Assembly (NCBI GenBank): GCA_037179335.1
Contig: JAKZHN010000019.1
Location: forward strand, 248,001 to 312,000
Origin: Cyclaneusma minus
Taxonomy: Eukaryota > Ascomycota > Leotiomycetes > Marthamycetales > Marthamycetaceae
DNA length: 64,000 bases
Direction of reading: 5' to 3'
Part shown: one piece after another, positions 9,907 to 20,075 of the stretch
Layout: every line of letters starts with the position of its first letter
Numbering within the stretch: the first letter of the stretch is position 1
The notes under the pieces: generated by a model
What the model was told of the DNA's origin: nothing
Seen by the model: only the letters and a program-made list of their open reading frames with translations
Databases searched by the model: none
Made by a program: the position numbers and the translations under genes

Positions 9907-10767
9907 ATGTCTCCCTACAACGCCATGAAGGTTGCCTCCTCCCGCGCCCCCAAGCGCGCCCTTGAGACCGTCGAGAGCGACGTCCAAGGCCCCGTCTCCA
10001 AGAAGTTGCGCGCCGGTCAAGGTAAGTCCCAGACCGTACTCCGCAGTCCCTGAGAAGCTACCGTTGCTAACGAGAAGCCAGCTACCACCACCGCCAAGGC
10101 TACCTCTACCACCAACGCCAAGGGCACCTCTGCCAGCGCCGACAAGCTCACTGATCCTGTTGCCAAGTCTGCCGCCAACAAGGCCGTTTCTACCACCCCA
10201 ACTGCTGCTGCTCCTAGTCCCGCCTTTAATCTCTGGGGCGGTCGTCCGATCCTCCGTGTTCGCGATCGTGGCGTCAAGGTCATGACCGTCAAGGGTCCCT
10301 CCACTCCCGTCAACCCTTTCACTAGGTCCGAAGAGCTGGCCGCTGAGAAGGCTGCCGCCATCAAGAAGGCTTCCGAAGACAAGCAGCGTGCCATCGCTGA
10401 GAAGAAAGCTGCAGCCGACGCAAAGCGCGCCGCAGCTATCGAGAAGAAAGCCTTGGCCGATGCCGAGAAGCGCCGCACCATGCAGCTCGCCTCGCCGACC
10501 ACCAAGAAGACCGACACCACCGTTGGCATCAAGAAGCGCGCCCCCCGCGCCCCCAAGGTCGTCAAGCCCGCTGCTCCCAACGTCTTCTGCTCCTCTGCAC
10601 ACTATGATATCAAGAAGATGCCGGGCAAGCCCAAGGTCCCCGCCATGCCTGCCGGTCTCACTGCTCCCCAGCAATTGGCTGCTCGCAACGGCAACGGCAA
10701 CGCTTATGTCACGCCTATCACCAACTTCGAGCCGATTCGTAAGGGAGCTCCCGGAAGTTCTTACTAA
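9907..10767 (+). CDS. Lys/Ala-rich basic protein, function unknown
   Basis: Two exons, 9907-10021 and 10082-10767, give 266 residues. The 60-nt intron has donor GTAAGT and a GCTAAC branch site. The N-terminus carries a basic cluster (SSRAPKRALETVES, then KKLRAG). Residues about 40-90 are Ala/Thr/Ser-rich. A distinctive segment NLWGGRPILRVRDRGVKVMT follows. Residues about 125-195 form a long charged Ala/Lys/Glu helix (EELAAEKAAAIKKASEDKQR) that looks like a single alpha helix or coiled coil. The C-terminus is basic and ends in GAPGSSY. No known domain was recognised; composition recalls chromatin- or ribosome-associated proteins, but that is inference. The long antisense frame over this gene is a by-product of its GC-rich third positions. 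Confidence 0.7.
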
Positions 10768-11609
10768 TCCCGCATGCAGAACGGCAACGTCCTGGGGCTT
10801 GGGTGTACTGACCAAATCGCCCCTCGCCGCCATGGGGCCGTGTCTCGCTGGGGACATTCTCTTCATGGATGGGCGGATCTGAGCGACAGGTCATGGGATG
10901 GTTCTTTCTTTCTCGCTCGAACATCTCCTGCGCTGGTGCTTTCAGGTCGCTCTTCTCCTGCTTCGGCAGTTGACTGTGGAGCGATCAGATTGGACTAGCA
11001 TATAGGTCGATGGTTCATGGATGAGCGATAGGTCATGGGACGGTTTCTCGGTTTTCTTATGCTGGATTTGTTGCTTTTTGCACTTCGTTCCCTCTGGAAT
11101 GCCTTCTGCCCCTGAATTCAGTGGTGGTTGAGTACACCGGCGGTAGCTAGCAGTTAGGAGAATGATACCCATGCAGTTTCCAGAACTTGACTTTAAACTT
11201 CAATGCCATTGTGATGACGTGAATTGTGATTACTCCATACATACCTTGATTCGTAAGTAGAGCTACCTTGCGCCCTTGACTACCATGTCTAATTTGACTT
11301 GAAGTACTTGCTTGAAGATTTCTAATTATTTGACCCTCGAGACTGTTGCGTCCATTGGACGTCGCTTGATGACAAATCAGAATTTAGGGTCCTACAATTA
11401 AGGTTCAACGATCAGGAGTGAACTGGGATTGTTCAGCGCGAGGAAAACTTCCATTTGGTTCAAGTTCCTCTGCCCATCTCCTTCCTGCCCTCGGCCCATC
11501 TCTTCTTTGCATTACACCCCTGGTCATGTTTCCTTTGAAGTCTGCAGGTCCACAAAGTCACTACAGCTTCGAAGGGCATGCCACAGATTCGAGTAAGAAA
11601 CTGTCTTGC
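10768..11609. other. Intergenic, with a small imperfect duplication
   Basis: GAGCGACAGGTCATGGGATGG at about 10881 recurs as GAGCGATAGGTCATGGGACGG at about 11023, both in the 3' flank of the preceding gene. Otherwise nothing recognisable was found. Plus-strand open frames near 11.4-11.87 kb lie opposite the Gag-like gene and its tail. Confidence 0.5.
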
Positions 11610-11742
11610 TCATCTTGGCTGTTGAGAGCTTCCGACGTGTCTCCTGTTACCCCTGCTATTTCTGCTACTCTTATTCTTCTTCGACTTTGCGCTCTGAGGC
11701 TGTTGGCAATTAGAATATGCTGCAGACGGAAGGGAGCATTCA

Positions 11743-12564
11743 TTAACTTGCCTGGCTTTGACCGCTGCCACCCGCACCGGCTGTCGAAGCCTTGCTGCCG
11801 TCCTTTGCAGCATCCTCATCCGATCCGTAAGCCATACGCAGAATTTCCCACATCTCATGCGTGGTCTTAGCGTCTATGAGCAGCTGGAGAGGGCCGTCTG
11901 TGATACTGGCGACAATGTGTAATTGTGTTCGAGCGTCAGTGAATTCCCATGTGGCTTTCTGGTCGGCGATAGCCTTTGCGGCAAGCTTTTGGGTGTCATC
12001 GACATTGTCAACTGCTTCTAAAGTCTTGCTACCGACATTCGCAACATCCTCCTCTGACTTCCATACGTGGCCGTAGAACTTGCGCAAATCTACCCACATC
12101 TCATGGGCGCCCTCGACATACAGAAGTGACTGTTTGGGTCCATCTGCGACATTGGACAAAATGCAGCATTCTGCGCGGCCGTCATTGATTTCGAAGGTCT
12201 CCTTCTGCTCGGCGGTAGCGTCTGAGCCGAGCTTCTCGGTGCCATCGACGTAGGAGACGAGCTGGTTGACCCGCAGGATAAGGCTCACCAGCTTCGCCCA
12301 CATCTTGTAGTCCTCATGGCTTCTTAGCAGGTAGCGCTTGGTCAATCGGGTGGAGTCCGTCTCATGGATGCATGATGACATGGTGGCGTTCGTGAAGGTG
12401 ATTGAGCCGCGCTCCAACTGCTTGCGAGAGTGTGATGCGCCGTCGATGTGAGGAAGCAGGCCATTTGACACCAGGTTGAGTCTAATCATCTTCGCCCAAA
12501 TCATGTAGTTGTATTTCTCGGCGCCCCTAAGGTACAAGTGTTTGGGGATCCGGAGGGACGACAT
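11743..12564 (-). CDS. Copia-Gag-like protein with repeated modules
   Basis: The frame encodes 273 residues. It resembles the N-terminal Gag region of Ty1/Copia polyproteins (DUF4219/UBN2-type), with the pattern LRGAEKYNYMIWAKMIRLNL, then a conserved I(T/A)DGP segment, then (T/A)HEMWxxLRxxYG. The module is repeated. Residues 1-42 and about 62-108 are two diverged copies of the first half; both start MSS and end in a (I/V)DG motif. Two copies of the second half follow, ending HEMWVDLRKFYG and HEMWEILRMAYG. No protease, integrase or reverse transcriptase lies next to it. It is thus either a relic or a host gene derived from Gag. The frame ends in a GAGGSGQSQAS tail. A second frame (11610-11858) continues with a basic tail (SAKSKKNKSSRNSRGNRR), so the original C-terminus may have been lost by a frameshift. 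The sequence is not AT-shifted, so it has escaped RIP. Confidence 0.6.
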   Translation of the reverse strand: MSSLRIPKHLYLRGAEKYNYMIWAKMIRLNLVSNGLLPHIDGASHSRKQLERGSITFTNATMSSCIHETDSTRLTKRYLLRSHEDYKMWAKLVSLILRVNQLVSYVDGTEKLGSDATAEQKETFEINDGRAECCILSNVADGPKQSLLYVEGAHEMWVDLRKFYGHVWKSEEDVANVGSKTLEAVDNVDDTQKLAAKAIADQKATWEFTDARTQLHIVASITDGPLQLLIDAKTTHEMWEILRMAYGSDEDAAKDGSKASTAGAGGSGQSQAS

Positions 12565-12928
12565 GATGGCATCGGTGGAGGTGAGAGTCTATTCTCCAGA
12601 TCTGGGAGGACGTGCAGCTATGAGCCGCAAGCGGGAGACTGAACTCCAAGTAAGATTGACACCTCAGATTTTCCATAGCCTAAGGTAAGTAGAATACTGA
12701 CGCCATCTCTCCCCAGCAAAACTCCACTTCTCCATCAGAAAGCTCCGCCGATTTGGACTAGCCCCCAGCTTCACTTACCCCCGAATCACTTGAGCTTCTC
12801 CAACTTACCTGTATTCCTCTAAATGATTTGGATTATACACAGTCGAAAAGCCTGTGAGTGTCTGAGAGTGCGGCACGCTAGAACGCGACGGAGTTCGAAA
12901 TCGTAGACAAGCTGACCCTGAGGCCATA
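12565..12928. other. Short intergenic region
   Basis: This is the 5' flank of the Gag-like gene (minus strand) and the 3' flank of the phosphate cyclase gene. Nothing else was recognised. Confidence 0.5.
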
Positions 12929-14214
12929 TCAAGTGACATGGGTTTGCTCCAACGTTCGTGAAAGATCATCAACGCCGTCAGGCACAGACTTCCACCCAAC
13001 ACCCTCGCAAAGTCTCCCCTTATCAAACCACCTAACCCCTGTCAGAATCTGGCCCGTCACCCATCTCGCAGTAGTAGTATGCAGCGAGCCATCTCCAAAA
13101 GGCTCATCCATGCCCTCAATCTGCTCCCCATCAGAGGTCTCAGTCTCTTCCGTCCCAGGAATATTAGACATGCCTTCCGCCAGCGCTTGGAAGACAATAA
13201 GCTGGTCGTGCAAATGCTCATCAACCAACCCGCCTGTCCTAAGCTCGGCATCCAGGGCCTTGACGACCTTCTGTGCAACTTCGGCACTAAGAACATCCAC
13301 AGTTTTCTTTTTGGTCTTGCGATCGTAGAGCCAATCGCACCCAAACCGGAGACCTGTCGATGTGTGTGCCACCAGCATGGTATAAATCCGCGCATAATGC
13401 CCGCTATCTTCCACCAGCAGGAAATTCGTCTCCACATCCGGGAACACTTCGTTGATCTCGAAAAGGATTGCCTTTTTCAGCGCTTCTTGCAAAGCTTCAG
13501 GAACGACAATAGACACATTGATCTTAACAATTTCCCCACGTTCAGTCGGCCATTCCGGCGCTTTCAGACTCTGTCCCAGCGGCAGCGGCCAGACCTTGAA
13601 CTCCACACATCCAATTTCTCTACCGCCTTGCGACCAACCTCGCTGCTGCAATTTGCGCTCCACAAAGACGCCGAATCTTTCAAGCGAAGGCAGCAGAACT
13701 TGATCGAGATATTCGAAAGAAAGCGAGAAGCTGACGTTCGTACCTCCTTGGATGACAACTGTCAAAGGGGTTCCGTGGTCATCTGAGGCGAATAGTAAGA
13801 AGGGGAGCAGTGCTTGGAAGACGAGGAGTATGCTGGCTGCTGAATCGGCGTTGATCCGGACATTCCGATCATGTAGCTGGGAAGGAGATAGGGATGCTGC
13901 GAATGAGACGGTTTGGCTGCCTACTGAGCAGCCGGTGACGGAGGCTTGTGTGGCTTGTTCGAGGTACTTGATGCTTGCTGTATGCTGTGCTTTGAGACCT
14001 GGGAAGCTGCGTCAACAAAATGACGAGATTGAGCGGGAGATGGAAACTGCGAACCTCCGCCTCGTCGATCGCCTCGTCGATTGCCCCGTACGTTCTCTAT
14101 TCTAATTGGGGTTTTGGTGATTGCTGCGAGGGTTATTGCAACTCTGACAAGCTGGCCCCCTCCTTCCCCAGTTCGGCCATCTAGTGTGATGAATTTTTGA
14201 TCGTGAGTTGCCAT
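12929..14214 (-). CDS. rtcA: RNA 3'-terminal phosphate cyclase (RtcA family)
   Basis: The enzyme converts RNA 3'-phosphate ends to 2',3'-cyclic phosphates using ATP through an enzyme-AMP intermediate. Two exons, 14055-14214 and 12929-13998, give 409 residues. The 56-nt intron (donor GTTCGC) interrupts the conserved GNRRGDRRGGGLKAQH region, and joining restores the family sequence. Signatures are LDGRTGEGGGQLVRVAITLA at residues 8-27, VRGNR at about 41-45, and the C-terminal VDEHLHDQLIVFQALAEG motif. The His in that motif corresponds to the adenylated catalytic histidine of the RtcA group. Retention of this His argues for a true cyclase and against the Rcl1 branch, which acts in ribosome biogenesis. 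The start ATG at 14214 is the first in frame with the conserved N-terminus. Charged insertions around residues 330-350 (GTEETETSDGEQIEG) appear lineage-specific. The gene is divergent from transketolase. Confidence 0.92.
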
Positions 14215-15437
14215 GACTGTGGTCAAGCGTGAAACGGGGATTTCAAGTAGTGTTGTTGTTCGCTTTGAGACGACGGGAAATATGGTGGTGTATCTGAAAT
14301 GGAGAAGTGTGAAATTGTGAATTGGCATCGAGTTAAGGTTTGGGGGATGTGAGCTAACATTTTGACTCATCCAAGTGAATCAAGGTCGCGACTGCTGCAT
14401 GGGAAACCACGGGGCTGATATGCGATTATGGGACATCGGTTTGAAACACCTGTACCTTTGCACCGAAAGGATAGGTTGATATGCAATATCAACAATGATT
14501 GCTGTGATCCGGGGGGTTGTACGGATAGCATATGGCAGTAGGAGACCCTTGGCCTTTTCGGGAAAATTGGGAATAGATTTTAATTTCTTTGAAAAATATA
14601 GAAAATGGCACTGGGTCGCGATTTTGTTGTACAGTACACTGTACTCTGCAAAGGGGGGACCGCGGGCTATATCGGGGTTGGTGACGAAGAAGTCGAAAAG
14701 GAGATATACCGAAGCGTAACCCGAGTTTTTGAAATGGCAGACAAGCTAGACCTAATTGAGGACAGTTCCCATCCGCCGAAGCCTTGTCAGGAATTGGATG
14801 AAGTTTAAGGAAACAGACTCATCGAATGGAACAATGGAATGGCAGATTCCCTAGGGTAAGCCTGCAAGTTGCATGATACATGCACATCTAATGTGCGGCT
14901 TGATGAATGATGATTGCTTCCAAGACTTCTTCAGTTGAAGATGGGTAAGCATGTCGGTGTTTGGGTAATCGCGACAGGTCCGAGGAGCAGTCTGGCCGAC
15001 TTACTCGTCGCCCCAGTAATTGAGCGCTAGCGTCATTTTCCGAATTGACATTAGTAAATACCATTGTGGCCACTCATAGAGCTTGGAAGGGCATATATCT
15101 TTCGTTTCTGCTTTATGCAAACAACTCGATTGGTCTTAAGTCAGTTTAAACTCGAGTGACGCTAGCTCAAAAGAATTTATTAAGGCTCGTAGAAGCTTTT
15201 TCATAAAGCTTCGACCAGGTTAGCAGTTACCAGGGGGCAGGAGCTGTCGCCGGTTACGCCGGCTTCCCGACTGGAGCTTTGAAACGTCAGTGCCAAGACG
15301 ACCCCTCCGCCCCTCGTCACTGCAAAATCTACCACGCCTCACTTTATTTCCCAAGCCTCAACAACTCCATCCCGACTCACCCAAACTCACCATCACACCT
15401 CCCATTCCCACCCACCGCTTTCTCAAACACCGCAATC
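14215..15437. other. Intergenic region between divergent genes
   Basis: About 1.2 kb separate the phosphate cyclase start from the transketolase start. The right end (15300-15437) is the pyrimidine-rich 5' UTR of transketolase. Short frames at 14.5-14.8 kb have no domain signal. No RNA gene was seen. Confidence 0.5.
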
Positions 15438-17957
15438 ATGGGTTACGGCGAAGTTGACCAGCTGGCTATCAACACCATCCGTCTGTTGGCCGTAAGTTGT
15501 GCTTTTGTGCCCCCACGACGTCCGACGAACCCCGCTATCGCTGGAATTCTGCTTCCGGGAGCTTCGAAGACGACAACCACCACGACTGCTTGCTCAAAGC
15601 CGCTGAACATCTGCTAATCGAGCTTCATACAGGTCGATGCCACCTTCAAGGCGAACTCGGGTCACCCGGGTGCCCCTATGGGCATGGCACCGGTTGCCCA
15701 CGTCCTGTTCGACAAGTTCATGAACTTCAACCCCAAGAACCCCAAGTGGATCAACCGCGACCGATTTGTGCTCTCGTAAGTCACCTCAATTCTCAGTTGC
15801 TTCATAAAGAACAGCTGGTAGCTAGACCGGGCCCGGACCTCATAGCTTGGGTGACATCAGCTTTCTGCGGGTGGCAATGCTATCTCTGCTATCAATTGGA
15901 ATCCCTTTCTGTCAAGTTATAATTGAAGGACGAAACTTTGAGCTACGCGACCTGGCTGACACTTTCACCTCAGCAACGGTCACGCTTGTATGCTGCAATA
16001 TGCTCTTCTCCACCTTTTCGGATATGCCGTCTCCATGGACGACATCAAGAAGTTCAGAGTGAGTTCAGGGAACGAAACCCCTATTGGCTTACATTTTCTG
16101 ACATTACTTCAAGACCGTTGACAGCATCACTCCTGGTCACCCTGAAGCCCACGACACCCCCGGTATTGAGGTTACCACTGGTCCTCTTGGACAGGGTTTC
16201 TCCAACGCCGTTGGTCTTGCCATCGGTCAGGCTCACACTGCCGGTGTATTCAACAAGCCAGGTTTCGATCTGGTCAACAACTACACATACACTTTCCTGG
16301 GTGACGGATGTATGATGGAGGGTGTTGCAAGCGAAGCTGCTTCTCTGGCTGGCCACTTGCAGCTTGGTAACTTGATCGCCATCTACGATGACAACAAGAT
16401 TTCCATCGACGGTAACACCAACTGTGCATTTACCGAGGATGTTCAGAAGCGCTTCGAGGCTTACGGCTGGCACGTTGTCTCGGTCGATGACGGTAACCAC
16501 GACCTCGAGGCTATTGAGAAGGCTATCAAGGAGTGCCAGGCCGTCAAGGACAAGCCATCTTTGATCAAGTTGGTTACCACTATCGGTTACGGTTCCTTGG
16601 CAGAGGGAACTGGCGGTGTTCACGGTTCGGCCTTGAAGAAGGACGACATCGTTCAACTCAAGAAGAAGTTCGGCTTCAACCCCGAGGAGTCGTTCGTCGT
16701 CCCCCAGAAGGTTTACGACCTGTACCACAGACATACCGCTGAGGGTGCCGCCAAGGAGGAGGAGTGGAACAAGCTCTTCGAGCAGTACGGCCAGAAGCAC
16801 CCTGAGGAATACAAGGACTTCAAGATCCGCCTGTCCGGCGACCTCCCTGAGGGCTGGGAGAAGGCTCTGCCCACCTACAGCCCCAGCGACCCCGCTGTTG
16901 CCAGCCGAAAGCTTTCCGAGACTGTCCTCCAGAAGATCCACGATGTCGTTCCCGCTCTTGTCGGTGGATCTGCCGATTTGACTGGCTCCAACCTTACCCG
17001 ATGGAAGGACGCTGTTGACTTCCAGCCCCCTGCCACTGGTCTCGGAGACTGGCACGGTCGTTACATCCGCTACGGTGTCCGTGAGCACGCCATGGGTGCT
17101 ATCATGAACGGTCTTTCTGCCTACGGCACCATCATTCCATACGGCGGTACTTTCCTCAACTTCGTCTCTTACTCCGCCGGTTCCGTCCGTCTCTCCGCCC
17201 TCTCCCAGGTCCGCAACATCTGGGTCGCCACCCACGACTCCATTGGTCTTGGTGAGGACGGTCCTACCCACCAGCCTATCGAGACTCTTGCCCACTTCCG
17301 TGCTCTCCCCAACTGCATGGTGTGGCGCCCAGCCGATGGCAACGAGACCAGCGCTGCCTACTACGTTGCCCTGACCTCCAAGCACACCCCCACCATCATG
17401 GCTCTCTCCCGCCAAAACCTTCCCCAGCTCGAGAACTCCACCATTGCCAACGCCATCAAGGGAGGTTACGTTGTGCACGAGGACAAGAACGCCCAAATCT
17501 CTTTGGTCTCCACCGGTTCCGAGGTCGGCATTTGCGTTGACGCTGTCAAGTACCTGAAGGAGAACCACAACATCGCGGCTCGTGTCGTTTCTATTCCTTG
17601 CTTCGAGGTCTTCGATGCCCAGGACAAGGAGTACAGACTCAGCGTGCTGCCCGATGGTATCCCATCTTTGTCCGTTGAGGTTATGTCCACTATGGGCTGG
17701 GAGAGGTATACCCACGAGCAGTTCGGTCTTAACCGATTCGGTGCTTCGGGTGCTTACAAGGATGTCTACAAGGCAAGTTATTTCCTGCCACCTTAGCCAG
17801 CAAGCGAGTGATTTGTATCATATGCTAACTAGTATTACAGAAGTTCGAGTTCACCCCCGAAGGTATCTCCAAGCGCGCCGTGGCCACTGTCGACTTCTGG
17901 AAGGACGTGCCCAACGTCCGCTCGCCCATCAACCGCGCTTTCCAGCAGCTCATCTAG
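15438..17957 (+). CDS. TKL1: Transketolase
   Basis: Transketolase is the thiamine-diphosphate enzyme of the non-oxidative pentose phosphate pathway. It moves two-carbon units between ketoses and aldoses in the cytosol. Five exons (15438-15491, 15633-15775, 15974-16058, 16114-17772, 17841-17957) give 685 residues, the normal length. Conserved pieces are the N-terminal HPGAPMGMAP, the HPEAHDTPGIEVTTGPLGQG block, the ThDP/metal motif GDGCMMEG continuing to YDDNKISIDG, and GEDGPTHQPIETLAHFR in the pyrimidine domain. The ThDP-activating Glu lies in YGVREHAMGA. The last intron (17773-17840) starts with GC, not GT (AAG|GCAAGT), and has a good GCTAACT branch site. Splicing there restores the conserved YKKFEFTPEG junction. 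Third positions are strongly C/G-biased, as in highly expressed fungal genes, which also produces a 544-codon antisense open frame. Confidence 0.97.
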
Positions 17958-18458
17958 ATTTGTTAAAACACCTCGAAATTTGGTAGTTGCGGAGAGATGT
18001 TGAAAAGCAGGGGATGGAAGGAGAAGGATAAAGACTCTTTTCGAAATTATTCATGACCTTAGAGCGTACATAGACAGACCAGTGAATGAAGCACTGGAAT
18101 GAAATGGAGAATTTTCAACGTATCGATACCAATGATCGGGATGGTTGCATTCATCGATGATTGATTCGAGGCACGGAGTAGATGGATGTGTGATTTCAAG
18201 CGGACATTGGGTACCCAGCCTGACCCATGCTGAGTTTCGCAACTTTTTGATTGGTGTGACTTTTATGATTACATTATACCCTCCCATATACATTCTTGCT
18301 TTTAGCTTTGTAGCTTTTTATTTTCCACTTTCGCGTTTCAAACTTCTCTCGTCGCCTTATGTGCAATTATGCAAGTGGCCGTGGCATCATATTCGACCTC
18401 ATATCCACACCCCTATCCACATTTATATCCAGATCTAGGGGCATAGATATCTCATCAT
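17958..18458. other. Intergenic region between convergent genes
   Basis: This holds the 3' flanks of transketolase (+) and the proline-rich gene (-). No feature was recognised beyond short AT-richer patches at 18.24-18.33 kb. Confidence 0.5.
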
Positions 18459-19175
18459 TCACCCATCACCAGCACCCCCATCCCCCTGCACCACCCCATC
18501 TTCCCTCTCCCTCTCCCTCTCCACCACCCAGCGTCTCTGAAACTCCCTTCCCACACTCTCAAGTCTCGCAGTAGCCCTTCTTGCCGCTGGTGCATGTGAC
18601 GGGCCCGGCGCGATGACTGTAGCGATCAGCAGTGGCGGTACCGGTGCGCCATTATCTCCATCCTCCTCCCTCGTCTCCCCATCTTCCCCTTCGAGATTTT
18701 GCGCCGATGCTTGTTCTGCAACTTCCCCGTTGGGAAGAAGCGATGGCGAGGACGGCGGCAGAGGGGACACAGGACGCAGGCTGGAGCGCGTGGTGGAGAG
18801 GACCGCTGTGAGGGGGTCTTCGGGGGCGGGAGCGGGGGAGTGGGCGCGGGGGGTTGGGCGGGGGGCGGAGGTTGGGTGAGGGTTGGGGGAGCGTGGTGGG
18901 GGGAGGGGAGGCTGGCGTGCTGGCTCTGGGTTGATGAAGGTGTGGGTGAGGATGGGGCCGTTGGCGCGGGTGGTGATGAGGAGGCGGGTGGGGCGGCCGT
19001 AGCCGAGGCGGGAGGCGGTTTCGTAGGCGGTTATGGCGGATTGGGAGAGGGTTGCTAGGGCGCGGGGTTGGGAGGGGTTTGGCGAGGATTCGTTGGAGGG
19101 TTGGTTGGAGGAGGAGAGGAGGGGGATGCCGGCGCGGTCGGTGAGGTGGAGGGTGAGGGGCGCTGGGTCGGACAT
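18459..19175 (-). CDS. Proline-rich protein, function unknown
   Basis: This single-exon frame encodes 238 residues. The N-terminal 80 residues look like a folded domain (MSDPAPLTLHLTDRAGIPLL, then an ALATLSQSAITAYETASRLG helix and a RPTRLLITTRANGPILTHTF strand pair). A Pro/Ser-rich linker spans about 82-135. A second ordered part has the strand PPLLIATVIAPG and a basic helix (ARRATARLESVGREFQRRW). The alternation of strands and a central helix loosely recalls small roadblock/longin-type adaptor folds, but I did not recognise a family and this is speculation. The extreme C-terminus (EREREREDG) is encoded by a CCCTCT microsatellite at about 18500-18522. The start ATG sits just before the conserved-looking strand; no better start lies upstream. 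Confidence 0.6.
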   Translation of the reverse strand: MSDPAPLTLHLTDRAGIPLLSSSNQPSNESSPNPSQPRALATLSQSAITAYETASRLGYGRPTRLLITTRANGPILTHTFINPEPARQPPLPPPRSPNPHPTSAPRPTPRAHSPAPAPEDPLTAVLSTTRSSLRPVSPLPPSSPSLLPNGEVAEQASAQNLEGEDGETREEDGDNGAPVPPLLIATVIAPGPSHAPAARRATARLESVGREFQRRWVVEREREREDGVVQGDGGAGDG

Positions 19176-20075
19176 TTTTGATGGTGATTTCCCGGGGTTT
19201 GATAGTTGGTCGAGGGATGTTTGATGGTGATCGTCCGAAAGGAAAGGGTTTGTCCCGCGGGGGAGAGTTTGCTCGGTCTTTTTTGCTGGAGCAAGATATT
19301 GAACAAAGTTGAGAGATTGTCGATCGGCGTGAGTCGCTGGAGTTTCAGCCAGAACGTACAGAAATTCGCCAAAGAAAGGAGGCCAGACGGGGCTATGGAA
19401 TGGCCAAAGGTGATCGTGTATGGGGAGTACATATATATGTCTGTCGAAATGGTGTGTGTGTATTCGCGGGGAGGAAATTTTCTCGTCTCTACCAAGGTTG
19501 AGTATCGTCGTTTCCGGGGGTCATCAAAGATAAGGCATGATGGAGCTGGTTCTGGATGATCAAAGAAAAAAGATAATAGCGGTAATAGTACAGCAGTCTA
19601 TAGTAGATACAAAGCCAAGGAAAGCCGGTCCAGCATGGTCCCTCGGACGAGATTTCCTCCTCTCCGCTCTCTCCTGATATTCCGAGAAATCCTGAGAGCA
19701 GCACGTCGAGGGGGCGGGTGAGAGACAGCGACTTGGTGCGAGATGAGGGGAATCGTTCAGGTTCTTAAGGAGCTCGGGCCAGGCCAGGCTCGGCTACCCG
19801 CGCTTAAGACGGGGCGTGCCCGAGCTTGGGGTCACCGTTGGCGTCATTGCAGGGGGCGGGATGCGGCCCTAGCGCTGATGCGGTTAGAGCGCGGCTCCGG
19901 CGCTGATTGTCCGATGTGGCCTTAACGGCGAGCTGCGCGACTGGAACGAAGTGTTGAGTTGCATTTGATGAACCGAATTGTCGACCGATTGAACTTCGAG
20001 ATCTTATTGTTGAGGGACTGCATACGGCTTTTGACTTCTACTCCTTTCACTGAGATCTTCGTTTGAACTGAGAGG
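19176..20075. promoter_or_regulatory. Divergent promoter region
   Basis: About 900 bp lie between the start codons of the proline-rich gene (-) and the coiled-coil gene (+). A GC-rich patch at 19.77-19.92 kb is followed by the 5' UTR of the plus-strand gene. No specific binding sites can be assigned. Confidence 0.4.

Noticed and set aside
9889..10866. A 325-codon Gly/Leu-rich frame antisense to the Lys/Ala-rich gene
   Set aside because: It is the reverse of Ala/Lys/Pro codons. The sense strand has a proper intron, start context and basic domain structure.
16081..17715. A 544-codon open frame antisense to transketolase
   Set aside because: It mirrors the C/G-biased third positions of the highly expressed sense gene. 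The sense strand is certain from conserved motifs, and the antisense translation has no domain character.
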